The notes under the pieces: model-generated
Told to the model about the DNA's origin: nothing
The model's input: the letters and a program-made list of their open reading frames with translations, nothing else
Database searches by the model: none
Made by a program: the position numbers and the translations under genes
Assembly (NCBI RefSeq): GCF_905235195.1
Contig: NZ_CAJOKH010000017.1
Coordinates: 1-37,851, forward strand
Origin: an uncultured Methanobrevibacter sp.
GTDB taxonomy: Archaea; Methanobacteriota; Methanobacteria; Methanobacteriales; Methanobacteriaceae
DNA: 37,851 nucleotides
Direction of reading: 5' to 3'
Part shown: one piece after another, positions 1 to 8,199 of the stretch
Layout of the letters: each line of letters opens with the position of its first letter
How positions within the stretch are numbered: the stretch's first letter is position 1

Positions 1-341
1 ACAAAAAAAATATTTAAAACTTTAGAATAAAAGAAAGTTGAAAATATATCAATAATTAATTTATTTTCTTCTACTTTTATTCCATCCTATTTTTTTATAG
101 CTTAAATAAGAATAAAAAAATGTTTAAAATTATTGAAAAAAGGGTGTTCGTCAAAATATATTTTTTAATAATACCTTTTATATTTTAAAATAAAGGATTT
201 ATTGAGATTTTAGAAAGAAGTTTTAGACATTAAAGGGACCCTTAAATTTTTTTTTAAAACTATCTTCTGTTTTTAAAATATTTTCTATTATATATGTACT
301 TTTTTAAATATCATTATTTGTTATAAAATAATATTATAATT
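1..341. other. A+T-rich intergenic region upstream of the integrase
   Basis: No open reading frame or RNA gene is visible. The stretch is almost all A and T. A short GC-richer palindrome (AAGGG-A-CCCTT) lies near 234-244. The last 40 bases hold TATA-like sequence that could serve the recombinase gene. Nothing else can be supported. Confidence 0.5.
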
Positions 342-1381
342 ATGATGAATGATGAATTATTTATCCGATTTTGTAATGAGAGACATATCCGTCCAAGTAC
401 TCGTGAGGGATATGTGTCTGCTCTTAAATGTTATTGTAATTTTTGTGGTAATGATTTAGTTAGTCTCTTGTCGGAGGCCAAAGATGATGAATTGAATAAG
501 ATTAATTTTAATAATCGTCGAGTTAAAGAAAGATTAATATCATTTCGTCGTTTTCTCTTTGAAAGTGGTAAGTCCAGAGTATTATTAGGACTTACTATGT
601 GAAGGTAAGAACTTTTTATGTACATTTTGGTGTTGAATTGCCGGTTTTACCAGAAATTCGAAATAAGGATAAGTACGAAGTTAGTTATTTTGATTTACCT
701 AATCGTGAAGATATTCGCAAGGCAATTTCCATATCTGATTTAGATTTGCAAGCCATCATATTATTTATGGCAAGTAGTGGTACTGCAAAGGCAGAAGCTT
801 TGAGTTTAACTGTTAAAGATTTTATTAATGCTTGTAGGGATTATTACAGTTATGATAGTGAGGACTTGTCCTTTATTTTAGATTCCTTATCCAAGCGTGA
901 TGATGTAGTTCCTACTTTTTATATTAAATGTATTAAAACTGATAAGTTTTATTATACTTTTTGTACTCCCGAGGCCTATAGTGTTATTGTTAATTATCTA
1001 AGTCTTAGACCTAATCTAAGTTTGGAAGATAAACTTTTTGATTTTACTCATTCAAGGTTGTTAAGTTCCTTTCAGAATATTAATGATAGTTTAGGTTGGG
1101 GTTTTAAGTGCAAATATAGGTTTTTTAGAACCCATACTCTCCGTAAGTTTCATGCTTCTAATATCGGTTTATTTGCTGAGTATGTTGATGCTCTTCAGGG
1201 GCGTAGTAAAAATAGTATTCATGATACCTATATTAAGACTAAACCCGATAGGTTAAAAGAGATGTATATTTCGGTTATGGATAATGTTATAATTAATAGA
1301 AAGAATTTTGAAAATGTTAATCAAGAATTTAACATTACCATTAATGTTTTCTTATCTGGTAAAGAATATAATATTATGTGA
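342..1381 (+). pseudogene. Tyrosine recombinase/integrase (XerC/D-like), frameshifted
   Basis: Two overlapping reading frames together make one site-specific tyrosine recombinase of about 345 residues. The first (342-602) is the N-terminal SAM-like DNA-binding domain, with the typical R-P-S-T-x-x-x-Y start of the core-binding fold. The second (open from 572, GTG at 599, to 1381) carries the catalytic domain with HTLRK (box II) and a C-terminal DTYIK segment that should hold the nucleophilic tyrosine. Reading the second frame back through 575-598 gives SIIRTYYVKVRTFY, the expected link between the domains. This places a one-base lesion near 573-578, so the split is a frameshift and not two genes. 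The box I arginine expected before AEALSL appears to be replaced by Ala-Lys. It is probably inactive as it stands; a sequencing error is possible for the frameshift but would not explain the missing arginine. Confidence 0.75.
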
Positions 1382-2004
1382 ATTTTAATTTAAAGACAAG
1401 AGTATTTATTTTAATTTTTAAATTTTTAGTTTATTTTATCTTTATTTTTATTTTTTTTATTTTATTTTTTTATTAATTAGATTCTTTTAATTAGAAGCAT
1501 TATTATTAAATTTGAGTTTAATATTTCCTTATTATTTATATTATTCTTTTAATTAAGCCATTATTTTTTTAATTTAGTTTATTATTTTGTTATCATTTAT
1601 ATTATTCTTAAATTAATCCAAAATTTAATTTAAGTTAAAGTTTATTTTTGTATAACTCAGTCTTTTTAATTAAAATCATTATTTTTTTTAATTTATTTTT
1701 ATAAAATCCTCTTATGAAATAGTCAAAAATTTTAAAAAATATATTTTGATTATTATTAAAATATCTACGAATAACTAATAATCAACATAATTATGAAGAT
1801 ATTAATTAAATTTAATATATACTCATTTTAATCTATTTTTTTATAGAAAACTTATATTAAATGAATCATTTTTTTAAGTAAAATATAGTTTTTTGATTTG
1901 GAAAAATGTAGTAAATAAAATTTTTTAGTATTATTCAAAAATTAATTGAAAAACATGGAAAAAATAATTGGAATATAAAAAAATGACTATTAAAAAATAA
2001 TATA
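1382..2004. other. Gene-free T-rich region between integrase and rnpB
   Basis: There is no plausible gene in these 620 bases. The plus strand is dominated by T runs in the first half. The tandem repeat array listed separately occupies 1482 to about 1720. The part next to 2004 contains T runs on the minus strand that could end transcription of the RNase P RNA. Confidence 0.5.
1482..1720. repeat. About four imperfect ~61-bp tandem repeats
   Basis: Units begin at 1482, 1544, 1605 and about 1661, giving spacings of 62, 61 and 56 bases. Each starts with TTCTTTTAATTA or a variant, followed by a (C)ATTATT...AATTT segment; the first two also share TTATATTA at their ends. The first two copies are the most alike and the fourth is incomplete. 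The period is not a multiple of three, so the array is unlikely to be a decayed repetitive protein gene. It lies directly downstream of the broken integrase. Its function is unknown. Confidence 0.6.
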
Positions 2005-2298
2005 GTTATAGCCTGCTAAGAGTAACCCACCTTCTGTTTAACAGTATTCGTCTACGCAAATTACCCTGCCTCATACAGTATTTCATCAGCATGTTTATTC
2101 TTGCATCCTATAGAATGGCCGTTTCACCGATCCTTATAATGTCACTCAGTTAAACATCATAGTCATCCATTAAAAGACGTGTCGTTTCTGCTCCAGAGTC
2201 ATACTTCTCAGCATATGCTTTTAAAACATTATAGTTCTGTAATGATGGATGGAGTTTCCTTAGTCTGTAACCAGCAACTGTCTTTAGCTTGCTATAAC
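2005..2298 (-). ncRNA. rnpB: RNase P RNA
   Basis: This is the catalytic RNA of ribonuclease P, which removes 5' leaders from pre-tRNAs. The ends pair perfectly as a P1 helix: GTTATAGC at the 5' end (2291-2298) and GCTATAAC at the 3' end (2005-2012), extendable to 10 bp. Near the 5' end, AAGGAAACTCC matches the conserved GAGGAAANUCC core of archaeal RNase P. Near the 3' end, ACAGAAGGTGGGTTA matches the conserved ACAGAA...GGCUUA segment. Its base composition is far richer in GC than the flanks, as expected for a structured RNA in an A+T-rich genome. Length (about 294 nt) fits the archaeal A type. It lies 128 bases downstream of the initiator tRNA on the same strand. The exact ends are set by P1 pairing and may be off by a few bases. 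Confidence 0.9.
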
Positions 2299-2426
2299 TA
2301 ATAGTATTATATTATTACTATGTAATAAAATTGATTGATTGTAAAATAAGAAATAATATATTTTTAAAATATATTTAAGATTTCTTAATATAGATAAAAA
2401 CAGATGAAATAAGATAAAAATAATAG

Positions 2427-2501
<75 letters not shown>

Positions 2502-2830
2502 ATAAGATAAAATAAGTATAATATCTAAAATGATACAATATAATTTTAATTTTGATAGTATATAAAGGTTTTGTAAAAACCATTTTTATAAAAAAAAGAG
2601 TTAATCTAAAATGAATTTAGTAAAAAGTAATTATAATGATTTAATCTAAAAAAAATAATTCTTAAAAAGTAATAATAAAAATTTAATCTATAAAAAATTA
2701 ATGAATTAAAAAACAATACAATAATTAATTAAAAAAAGTAAATAAAAATTAAAATAAGAAAAATTAAAAATAAATAATTTAAATAAATTTTAATAAAAAA
2801 TTTAAAAAATAAATTATTTATTAAAGCTAA
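2502..2830. other. Intergenic region between tRNA-Met and the coiled-coil genes
   Basis: Apart from the tRNA promoter at 2556-2573 I see only A+T-rich sequence with runs of A on the plus strand. On the minus strand these are T runs downstream of the gene ending at 2831 and could terminate its transcript. No gene is supported. Confidence 0.5.
2556..2573 (-). promoter_or_regulatory. Box A (TATA/BRE) promoter of the initiator tRNA
   Basis: Read on the minus strand, this is AAACCTTTATATACTA, which fits the methanogen stable-RNA box A consensus AAANNTTTATATA exactly. It lies about 60 bases upstream of the mature tRNA 5' end. Transcription would then start about 35 bases before the tRNA, leaving a leader for RNase P to remove. 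Confidence 0.65.
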
Positions 2831-3295
2831 TTAGTTTTTTTTATCATCTTCAATAGCTTGAATCCTTTCATCTAATGAATCTAATCTTTCATTAGTATAA
2901 TCTGAAAATTCATCAACTCTTTTTTCAAGATCTTCAATAGATCGATTAGTAGAAACCCATTTTTTTTCTAAAGCACTTAAATCATTTTTAGTTGCAAGAG
3001 ACCACTCTTCAATAAGTTGATCACTTTTTTCATCTAAAAATGCATCTATTTTTTTAGAAAAGGCATCTGTACTAAATGAAGACACATCATATTCATTGAT
3101 TTTGCCTTTAACTTTTGATGCGAAATTTTCGCCAGATCCCCCATCAAAACCAAAATTAACAGATTTTGGTAAAGTATTAGGGACATTTAAATTGAATCCC
3201 TTGAAATCTCCTGAATTAGATAAAATGAAGTAATAAACTAAACATAATATAGCGACGATTAAAATAAAAATCGCGATTACTCCTAAAAAATCCAT
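2831..3295 (-). CDS. Membrane-anchored coiled-coil protein (154 aa), unknown function
   Basis: I do not recognise a family. An N-terminal hydrophobic helix (about residues 5-26) would anchor the protein with a very short N-terminus. A Gly/Asn/Ser-rich linker (about 30-60) follows, then a charged helical region (about 85-150) with heptad-like spacing, ending in ERLDSLDERIQAIEDDKKN, which looks like a coiled coil. The start is set by a strong AGGAGGT site 7 bases upstream. It follows the 133-aa gene at 3310 with only 14 bases between, so the two are probably one operon. Both have the same plan (one helix, then a coiled coil), which suggests that the products may interact. The function is unknown; a scaffold role is only a guess. 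Confidence 0.7.
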   Translation of the reverse strand: MDFLGVIAIFILIVAILCLVYYFILSNSGDFKGFNLNVPNTLPKSVNFGFDGGSGENFASKVKGKINEYDVSSFSTDAFSKKIDAFLDEKSDQLIEEWSLATKNDLSALEKKWVSTNRSIEDLEKRVDEFSDYTNERLDSLDERIQAIEDDKKN

Positions 3296-3309
3296 CTAAA
3301 TTACCTCCT

Positions 3310-3711
3310 TTATTTTTTAGAAATTTTTTTCTCTTTTTCTTCAATTTCTTTAAGCATTTTTTCTAATTTTTTCTGTTCAGTTTGAGCTTCGAGACGAGCT
3401 AATCTTTCATTAATTTCAGTATGTTTATAACCTATATCATTCATTAAATCTGATGTAGATTGTCTAATTTGTGAAAGATTCTCTTGTTGTTCTTGGGGAA
3501 GCGGTATAGGATTTTCCATTAATCTTTTAGATTCCAAATCCTTTTCAACCATAGCCATTTTTTTAAGTTCAATCTCTTTTTCAATTAATGTTATTTCGTT
3601 TTTAGATTGTGAAGATTTTCTCCATTGAGTCATAACAACAATAATTAAAATCGCAAAGATTAAAACTAAAATCAGAATAAACAACTGATTTGGTATCATC
3701 AAACTTTCCAT
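3310..3711 (-). CDS. Membrane-anchored coiled-coil protein (133 aa), unknown function
   Basis: I do not recognise a family. Residues about 8-28 form a strongly hydrophobic helix ([18 protein letters not shown]). The remainder is charged and helical: one probable coiled coil at about 37-66, a Pro/Gln-rich break (PIPLPQEQQ), and a second Lys/Glu-rich one at about 95-133 that ends in KKISKK. The start at 3711 has a clear GGAGG site 6 bases upstream. It is the first gene of a two-gene unit with the similarly built protein at 2831-3295. It could be a membrane scaffold or a structural protein, but the sequence does not show which. Confidence 0.7.
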   Translation of the reverse strand: MESLMIPNQLFILILVLIFAILIIVVMTQWRKSSQSKNEITLIEKEIELKKMAMVEKDLESKRLMENPIPLPQEQQENLSQIRQSTSDLMNDIGYKHTEINERLARLEAQTEQKKLEKMLKEIEEKEKKISKK

Positions 3712-4017
3712 AATATTCCTCCACGATATTGTAGATATAAATATATTATCTATTTAAAAGTATATAAAAATTTTGAAAAATATATAATAAAAATAATATT
3801 ACTTAAGTAAAAATATTTTAAGATAAACTCTTAAAAACAAAATTAAATTTTAAAAAATTTTCAACTTTATAAAGTATAATTATAAATAATTATTATAATA
3901 TATTATCTAAATTATATATTAATATAACTATAATTTAATAAAATTCATAAATTAAAATTTCAAAGATTTTTTAAAATATAATTAAAAAAAACTTTAAAAA
4001 ATTAAGGTTAAGGTAAA
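3712..4017. other. Divergent intergenic region between the coiled-coil operon and map
   Basis: The region is extremely A+T-rich and should carry promoters in both directions. Several TATA-like stretches are present, and none can be singled out. An AAGGTTAAGGT stretch just before 4018 provides the ribosome binding site of map. Confidence 0.4.
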
Positions 4018-4953
4018 ATGTTAGAAGTAGATGAATTAGATTCATATATTAAAGCAGGGAAAATAGCTTCCGATGTAAGAAATAGAGCTGTGAAACTTAT
4101 TAAAAATGGAACTGCAATAATTGATTTAGTTGAATTTGTTGAAGGAGAAATTCTTAAAAGTGGTGCAGGAATTTCATTTCCATGTAATGTAAGTATTAAT
4201 GAAATAACTGCACATTATACTTCCCCACTAGGTGATGAAAATAAAATAGTAACTGGAGATTTAGTAAAACTAGATTTAGGTGCAGAGGTAAACGGATATA
4301 TTTCAGATACAGCAATTACTGTAATGGCACCAGGTGATAATTTAGAGGAATTATATGATGAAGAAACATTAGAACTAAATCAAAATATTATTGATGCATC
4401 AGCAGATGCACTTGAAGCTGCAATTAGTACTGTTAGAGCAGGAGTTGAAATTGGTCAAATCGGTAAAGCAGTTGAAGATGCTATTCATGCTCACAAACTT
4501 AATCCTATAACTAACCTTACAGGCCATAGCTTACAACATTGGAATCTACATGCAGGAATTTCCATACCTAATTATGATAATGGAAGTAATGTAAAATTAG
4601 AAGAAGGTCAAGTAGTTGCTATAGAACCATTTGCAACTAAAGGTATTGGAATTGTAGAGGATATTCCAGGATCATATATATTTTCATTTATGAAAAATAA
4701 ACCATTTAGAATGAAACATGACGAGAAGGTATTAAAGTATATTAAGGAAAATCACCAATACCTTCCATTTTCATCAAGATGGTTAACAAAAAACTTTAAT
4801 GAAAATAGGTTAAATGCATCTATTAGAAACCTTTCAAGAGCAATGGCAATATACCCCTACCATCCATTAAAAGAAAAAACTAATTCATGGGTTTCACAAA
4901 AAGAGCATACAATTATTGTAGAAGAGGATGGTTGTACTGTTACAACACTATAA
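4018..4953 (+). CDS. map: Methionine aminopeptidase, type II
   Basis: This cytosolic dimetal enzyme removes the initiator methionine from new proteins. The pita-bread fold residues are all visible: H66 (EITAHYTSP), D86 and D97 (KLDLGAEVNGYISDTA), H170 (TGHSLQHWNLH), E203 (VVAIEPFATKG) and the final glutamate before H297 (QKEHTII). The insertion between the third and fourth metal ligands marks it as type II, the archaeal/eukaryotic form; 311 residues is normal for the family. An AAGGT Shine-Dalgarno precedes the ATG. It stands alone, with the coiled-coil operon diverging from it and a transposase remnant convergent behind it. Confidence 0.95.
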   Translation: MLEVDELDSYIKAGKIASDVRNRAVKLIKNGTAIIDLVEFVEGEILKSGAGISFPCNVSINEITAHYTSPLGDENKIVTGDLVKLDLGAEVNGYISDTAITVMAPGDNLEELYDEETLELNQNIIDASADALEAAISTVRAGVEIGQIGKAVEDAIHAHKLNPITNLTGHSLQHWNLHAGISIPNYDNGSNVKLEEGQVVAIEPFATKGIGIVEDIPGSYIFSFMKNKPFRMKHDEKVLKYIKENHQYLPFSSRWLTKNFNENRLNASIRNLSRAMAIYPYHPLKEKTNSWVSQKEHTIIVEEDGCTVTTL

Positions 4954-4971
4954 ACAAAATTTTGAATTTTT

Positions 4972-5049
4972 ATAATTTTAGATTATAATAAATAATAAGC
5001 TTATATTTTAATAATTTTAGATAACACAAAATAATAAGTTTAGATTATA
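4972..5049. repeat. Two imperfect 39-bp tandem copies downstream of map
   Basis: Both copies (4972-5010 and 5011-5049) begin ATAATTTTAGAT and share AAATAATAAG; about four fifths of the positions agree. They lie in the gap between map and the convergent transposase remnant and have no coding potential. They are probably a local duplication in A+T-rich sequence. Confidence 0.5.
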
Positions 5050-5099
5050 AATAATCTATTTAATAAAGTTATATAAACTCATTATGTGAATTCTATACT

Positions 5100-5591
5100 T
5101 TATTTATGTTTTTCATCAACTTCATCAAAATTATAGTAACCATCACAATAAATTACTAAATTATCATTATATTTATCACAGAATCTATTAATTTTTTTAA
5201 CCAAATTAGATATACTTTTTCTATTATGGCCGCTAATGTTTGACATTTCACTATAATTTAATTTATGAAAATTAAACATTATGAAAATGATATCAGAGAG
5301 AAATAATTTATTATTATGAAAAAGTGTACTTGAAAAATCATTGAAATATTTATTACACTCTTGACACTGATATTTTTGAATTTTTATAAAATCCTTTTCA
5401 TTAAATTTTTCTGTGACTTTACCTTTTTTTAATATTTTGTAAGATTTACAGAAAGGACAATAAACACCATCTGCCCATCTAATAGATCTATAAAAATTCA
5501 TAATAGTTGTGAAATCTAAATATTTAATTGATTTATCTTGTAAAAGGGAAAGATTAATATAATCTTCTTGTTCTCTACTCATAAAAATCAT
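5100..5591 (-). CDS. Zinc-ribbon transposase remnant (IS1/IS1595-like N-terminal part)
   Basis: Four cysteines in CPFCKSYKI and CQECNKYFND form a zinc ribbon. They are followed by a helical segment (LNYSEMSNISGHNRKSISNLV) that looks like a helix-turn-helix. This zinc ribbon plus HTH is the N-terminal half of IS1- or IS1595-type transposases. The protein ends at residue 163, shortly after FDEVDEKH, where the first acidic residue of a DDE domain might be expected, and the sequence beyond the stop does not continue it. It is therefore most likely a truncated transposase. A small DNA-binding protein derived from one is the alternative. No terminal repeats were identified around it. Confidence 0.55.
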   Translation of the reverse strand: MIFMSREQEDYINLSLLQDKSIKYLDFTTIMNFYRSIRWADGVYCPFCKSYKILKKGKVTEKFNEKDFIKIQKYQCQECNKYFNDFSSTLFHNNKLFLSDIIFIMFNFHKLNYSEMSNISGHNRKSISNLVKKINRFCDKYNDNLVIYCDGYYNFDEVDEKHK

Positions 5592-6010
5592 CTATAAACT
5601 TAAAGGCATGAAATATCTTAAAATCAAAATTAAAAACATAAAGAAGTATTAAGATATTTATAGACATATACATTAATTATATTAAAGTGATTATAAGAAA
5701 TTAATTGATTAATAAAAATATAAACAAAATAATAGATATTAGTTTAAAAAAATCAATATATTCTACAAATAAAATAAATTATAAATATTAAACAAATATT
5801 TATTGAAAACATAATTATTTAAAATAAGAATGTTTTATTCTTACAATATTGAATTTAATCAACATCACATATAAAGTTTTAATAAAAAAAGCTTAAAATC
5901 ATCTTATTTCGGATAAAAACGAATTGTTTTTATTTATACGAACAGGAATAAACAAAATAAAAATAAGTATAAAAAATAAGAAAAATAAAGAAAAAAATAA
6001 AAAAAGAAGA
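5592..6010. other. Intergenic region downstream of frhB
   Basis: No convincing gene is present. It contains the stem-loop at 5913-5933, the probable end of the frh transcript, and the presumed promoter of the leftward transposase remnant. The rest is A+T-rich without recognisable structure. Confidence 0.5.
5913..5933 (-). terminator. Stem-loop downstream of the frh operon
   Basis: ATAAAAAC and GTTTTTAT pair perfectly (8 bp) around a 5-base loop, about 80 bases past the frhB stop codon. The position suits a transcription terminator or mRNA 3'-end structure for the frh operon. The stem is A+T-rich and therefore weak. Confidence 0.4.
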
Positions 6011-6889
6011 TTAGTATTCGTAGTATTTATCAAATGGTACAGGAAGTCCCATTTTCATTCTACTTTGAGCTTCTTTTTTACTTTTATCTTTTTTACCTTT
6101 AGCTAATTTACTAAGTAAACCTAAACCAGGTTTGACGGAGTCGTCAAATTCTTTAGTTTCAATAACGCCAGCATCAACTGCTGCTTTAAAGATATCTGCC
6201 CCATCATCAGTTCTGTTAAAGACTGTAGACCATCCGTCAGGAGCACCTACAGATCCAGTGGATACATCTGCTAATTCTGCAACATAATCAGGACAAATGT
6301 TACATCCAGCTTGTTCATATCCATGTGTTTCTTTTAAACCAATGGTGTTTTCCTTATCACCAGTGTAAGCAAAGAATTTACCTTTACCAATATCCATTTT
6401 AGTTACATTTTCAATACTTATTCCCATTTTTTCTTGAGTGAAAGTTTCAAGGGAAGCAAATGGGAAGTTTTCCATACAGAAAATACCAATTAATAATTTG
6501 AGTTTGTCTGCAACAAATCTGGTTGAAAATGGATATGTTTGCATTTTTCTAATACCCATCATTTGACAAGGAGTACCGACAGTACCTACTTTTTCAAGAC
6601 CATATTGTCTTACAGCTTCTTTTAAAGCCCAAACGTTAGGAGAATGAGTATATTTAGTTCCAGCTGCAGCAATAAGTTCATCAGTAGATGTAGCAACAAC
6701 AGGTTTAGGAGTCCAAGGTTTATCTGAAGGTCCTGCAACAACAGCTCCTTCAATAATACCTTCATCTAATGCATAGGAAAATAATGCAGTTACAATTCCA
6801 CCATCTTGTGCTACTTCTTGAATTTTACTATCAGTAGCTCTAGCACAAACTACATTTTTATAATTACCGAATTCTTGACCAAATTCCAT
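6011..6889 (-). CDS. frhB: F420-reducing hydrogenase, beta subunit
   Basis: FrhB is the FAD- and [4Fe-4S]-containing subunit that passes electrons from the hydrogenase to coenzyme F420. The 292-residue length and sequence fit the FrhB/FdhB family: an N-terminal [13 protein letters not shown] segment, [11 protein letters not shown] and FCMENFPF, and a cysteine pair in GCNICPDYV that belongs to the Fe-S site. It is the last gene of frhADGB, 11 bases after frhG, with its own AGGAGG-like site just before the ATG. It acts in the cytoplasmic Frh complex, supplying reduced F420 to the CO2-to-methane pathway. The sequence is intact, unlike frhG. Confidence 0.95.
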   Translation of the reverse strand: MEFGQEFGNYKNVVCARATDSKIQEVAQDGGIVTALFSYALDEGIIEGAVVAGPSDKPWTPKPVVATSTDELIAAAGTKYTHSPNVWALKEAVRQYGLEKVGTVGTPCQMMGIRKMQTYPFSTRFVADKLKLLIGIFCMENFPFASLETFTQEKMGISIENVTKMDIGKGKFFAYTGDKENTIGLKETHGYEQAGCNICPDYVAELADVSTGSVGAPDGWSTVFNRTDDGADIFKAAVDAGVIETKEFDDSVKPGLGLLSKLAKGKKDKSKKEAQSRMKMGLPVPFDKYYEY

Positions 6890-6900
6890 TTTAAATCCTC

Positions 6901-7709
6901 CTATAAATTAAACTCTTTTTTAATCCTTTCATATGGGAACCAAGCTCTAGGACAATGTTGGTAACAGGAACCACATTTAATACATCTGTCTTTATTACAT
7001 TCTGGTCTACCTTGTATCATAGTCATTGCTCTAGTAGGACATGCTAAAGCACAAGTTCCACAACCAGTACATAATGATTTGTTAGCTATGTTAGTTTTAA
7101 TATCACAACCACAAGCTAAATTACAAGATGCAATGTCTATAGCAGGTTGTAAATATTCCATATCGTTATTTATTAAAGCTACTACAGCTTTAGCAATAAT
7201 TTCAGGAGAAGCAGGACAACCAGGAATTGCTCTACTTTAACTAAATCGCTTACAGGTACGAAAGATTCGTGTTTAGGTTGTGCTTGTTGACCACCATGAG
7301 CATATCTGGTGAAACAACCAGTCATAGCACAAGAACCGAAAGCAGCAATTAAAGTAGAGTGTTTTCTAGCTTCTTGAACTTCATGTAAACTGTGTTCATC
7401 TTGTAAACATACTGAACCTTCAATAAGACATAAGTCCATATCAGGCATTTCTTCAGCATAAGTACCGTGAATCCATTTATCTACTAATGTTTGACCATAA
7501 ACAATATCTACCATGTCAGTAAGTAAAGTTGATAAAATATCATAGTTTTCAGTTAAGGACATAGCATCACCAGTACATCCACTTAAGTGTATGTATCCGA
7601 TTTTAGGTTTATCAGTAGGTTTTAAAGAAACTTCACCCTCTTCATATTTTACTTCAGCTTTAATTGGTTTAGTTTTTTCTTTTCCCATCAATTTATCTAA
7701 AAATGACAT
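6901..7709 (-). pseudogene. frhG: F420-reducing hydrogenase gamma subunit, frameshifted in this sequence
   Basis: FrhG is the small electron-transfer subunit of the [NiFe] hydrogenase. The N-terminal part (from ATG at 7709) has [19 protein letters not shown] and FGSCAMTGC, three of the proximal-cluster cysteine motifs. After SDLVKVE it runs into a wrong frame and stops near 7182. The correct continuation lies in another frame: [20 protein letters not shown], then two ferredoxin clusters ([24 protein letters not shown]), ending at 6901. The break is at about 7228-7236. Restoring one base, or four (a lost AGAG), rejoins the frames into a protein of about 270 residues, the normal FrhG length. 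The fourth proximal-cluster cysteine (GCP) lies just past the break, so neither fragment could work alone. An assembly or sequencing error is the simplest explanation, because the rest of the operon is intact. Confidence 0.9.
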
Positions 7710-8189
7710 TTAAATAACCCCAATTTCTTTTAAAATCATATCAATGGCTTTAGGAATAGCATTTTCAACAGGTTCAGTTAAACCCATTTCAATATCTGGT
7801 GCAGAAATTTCTTTTGGTTGGCAACCTACAATAACAACTTCAATACCTTCATTTGCTAAATCCTGTAAAGGTTCTTCTACAGCCCAATTGTGAGCATTTT
7901 CATACTTACCTTTAGGCATTTCAAATGGTGAAAAATATCTTAAAGTACCTGGCTCGGCACCAAACTCTACAACATCAACAATTACTAATTTTTTCCATTT
8001 ATCACTAGGTAATGAAAAGATATAATATGTTGCACTAGTACCAGCATCAATAATATCCAATTCTTCTGGAAGTTCTTTATCGTTAAAATATCCTTCTTTA
8101 AGTTCTTTAATGACTAAAGGACCAAATCCATCGTCTTTAAATAGTAGATTTCCACAGCCAACAACTAAAGTTTCTACATCATATGCCAT
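7710..8189 (-). CDS. frhD: Hydrogenase maturation protease (FrhA processing)
   Basis: FrhD is an endopeptidase of the HycI/HybD family that removes the C-terminal tail of FrhA once nickel has been inserted. The family start [16 protein letters not shown] is present, with the conserved Asp of the D-G-F-G motif. The conserved DAGTSATYY and VDVVEF segments follow; these contain acidic residues that bind nickel during recognition. The 159-residue length is typical. It lies 10 bases after frhA and runs straight into frhG with no gap, consistent with one transcript. Confidence 0.93.
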   Translation of the reverse strand: MAYDVETLVVGCGNLLFKDDGFGPLVIKELKEGYFNDKELPEELDIIDAGTSATYYIFSLPSDKWKKLVIVDVVEFGAEPGTLRYFSPFEMPKGKYENAHNWAVEEPLQDLANEGIEVVIVGCQPKEISAPDIEMGLTEPVENAIPKAIDMILKEIGVI

Positions 8190-8199
8190 ATTTATTCCT

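Noticed and set aside
131-160. GTGTTCGTCAA resembles GTGTTTCGTCAA near 27733, suggesting a second IS end at the window start.
   Set aside because: The shared stretch is only about 11 bases and nothing else of the element is recognisable around it.
6901-7161. The small two-cluster ferredoxin frame as a separate polyferredoxin gene.
   Set aside because: It has no ribosome binding site and its frame continues upstream into frhG sequence; it is the C-terminal domain of frhG.
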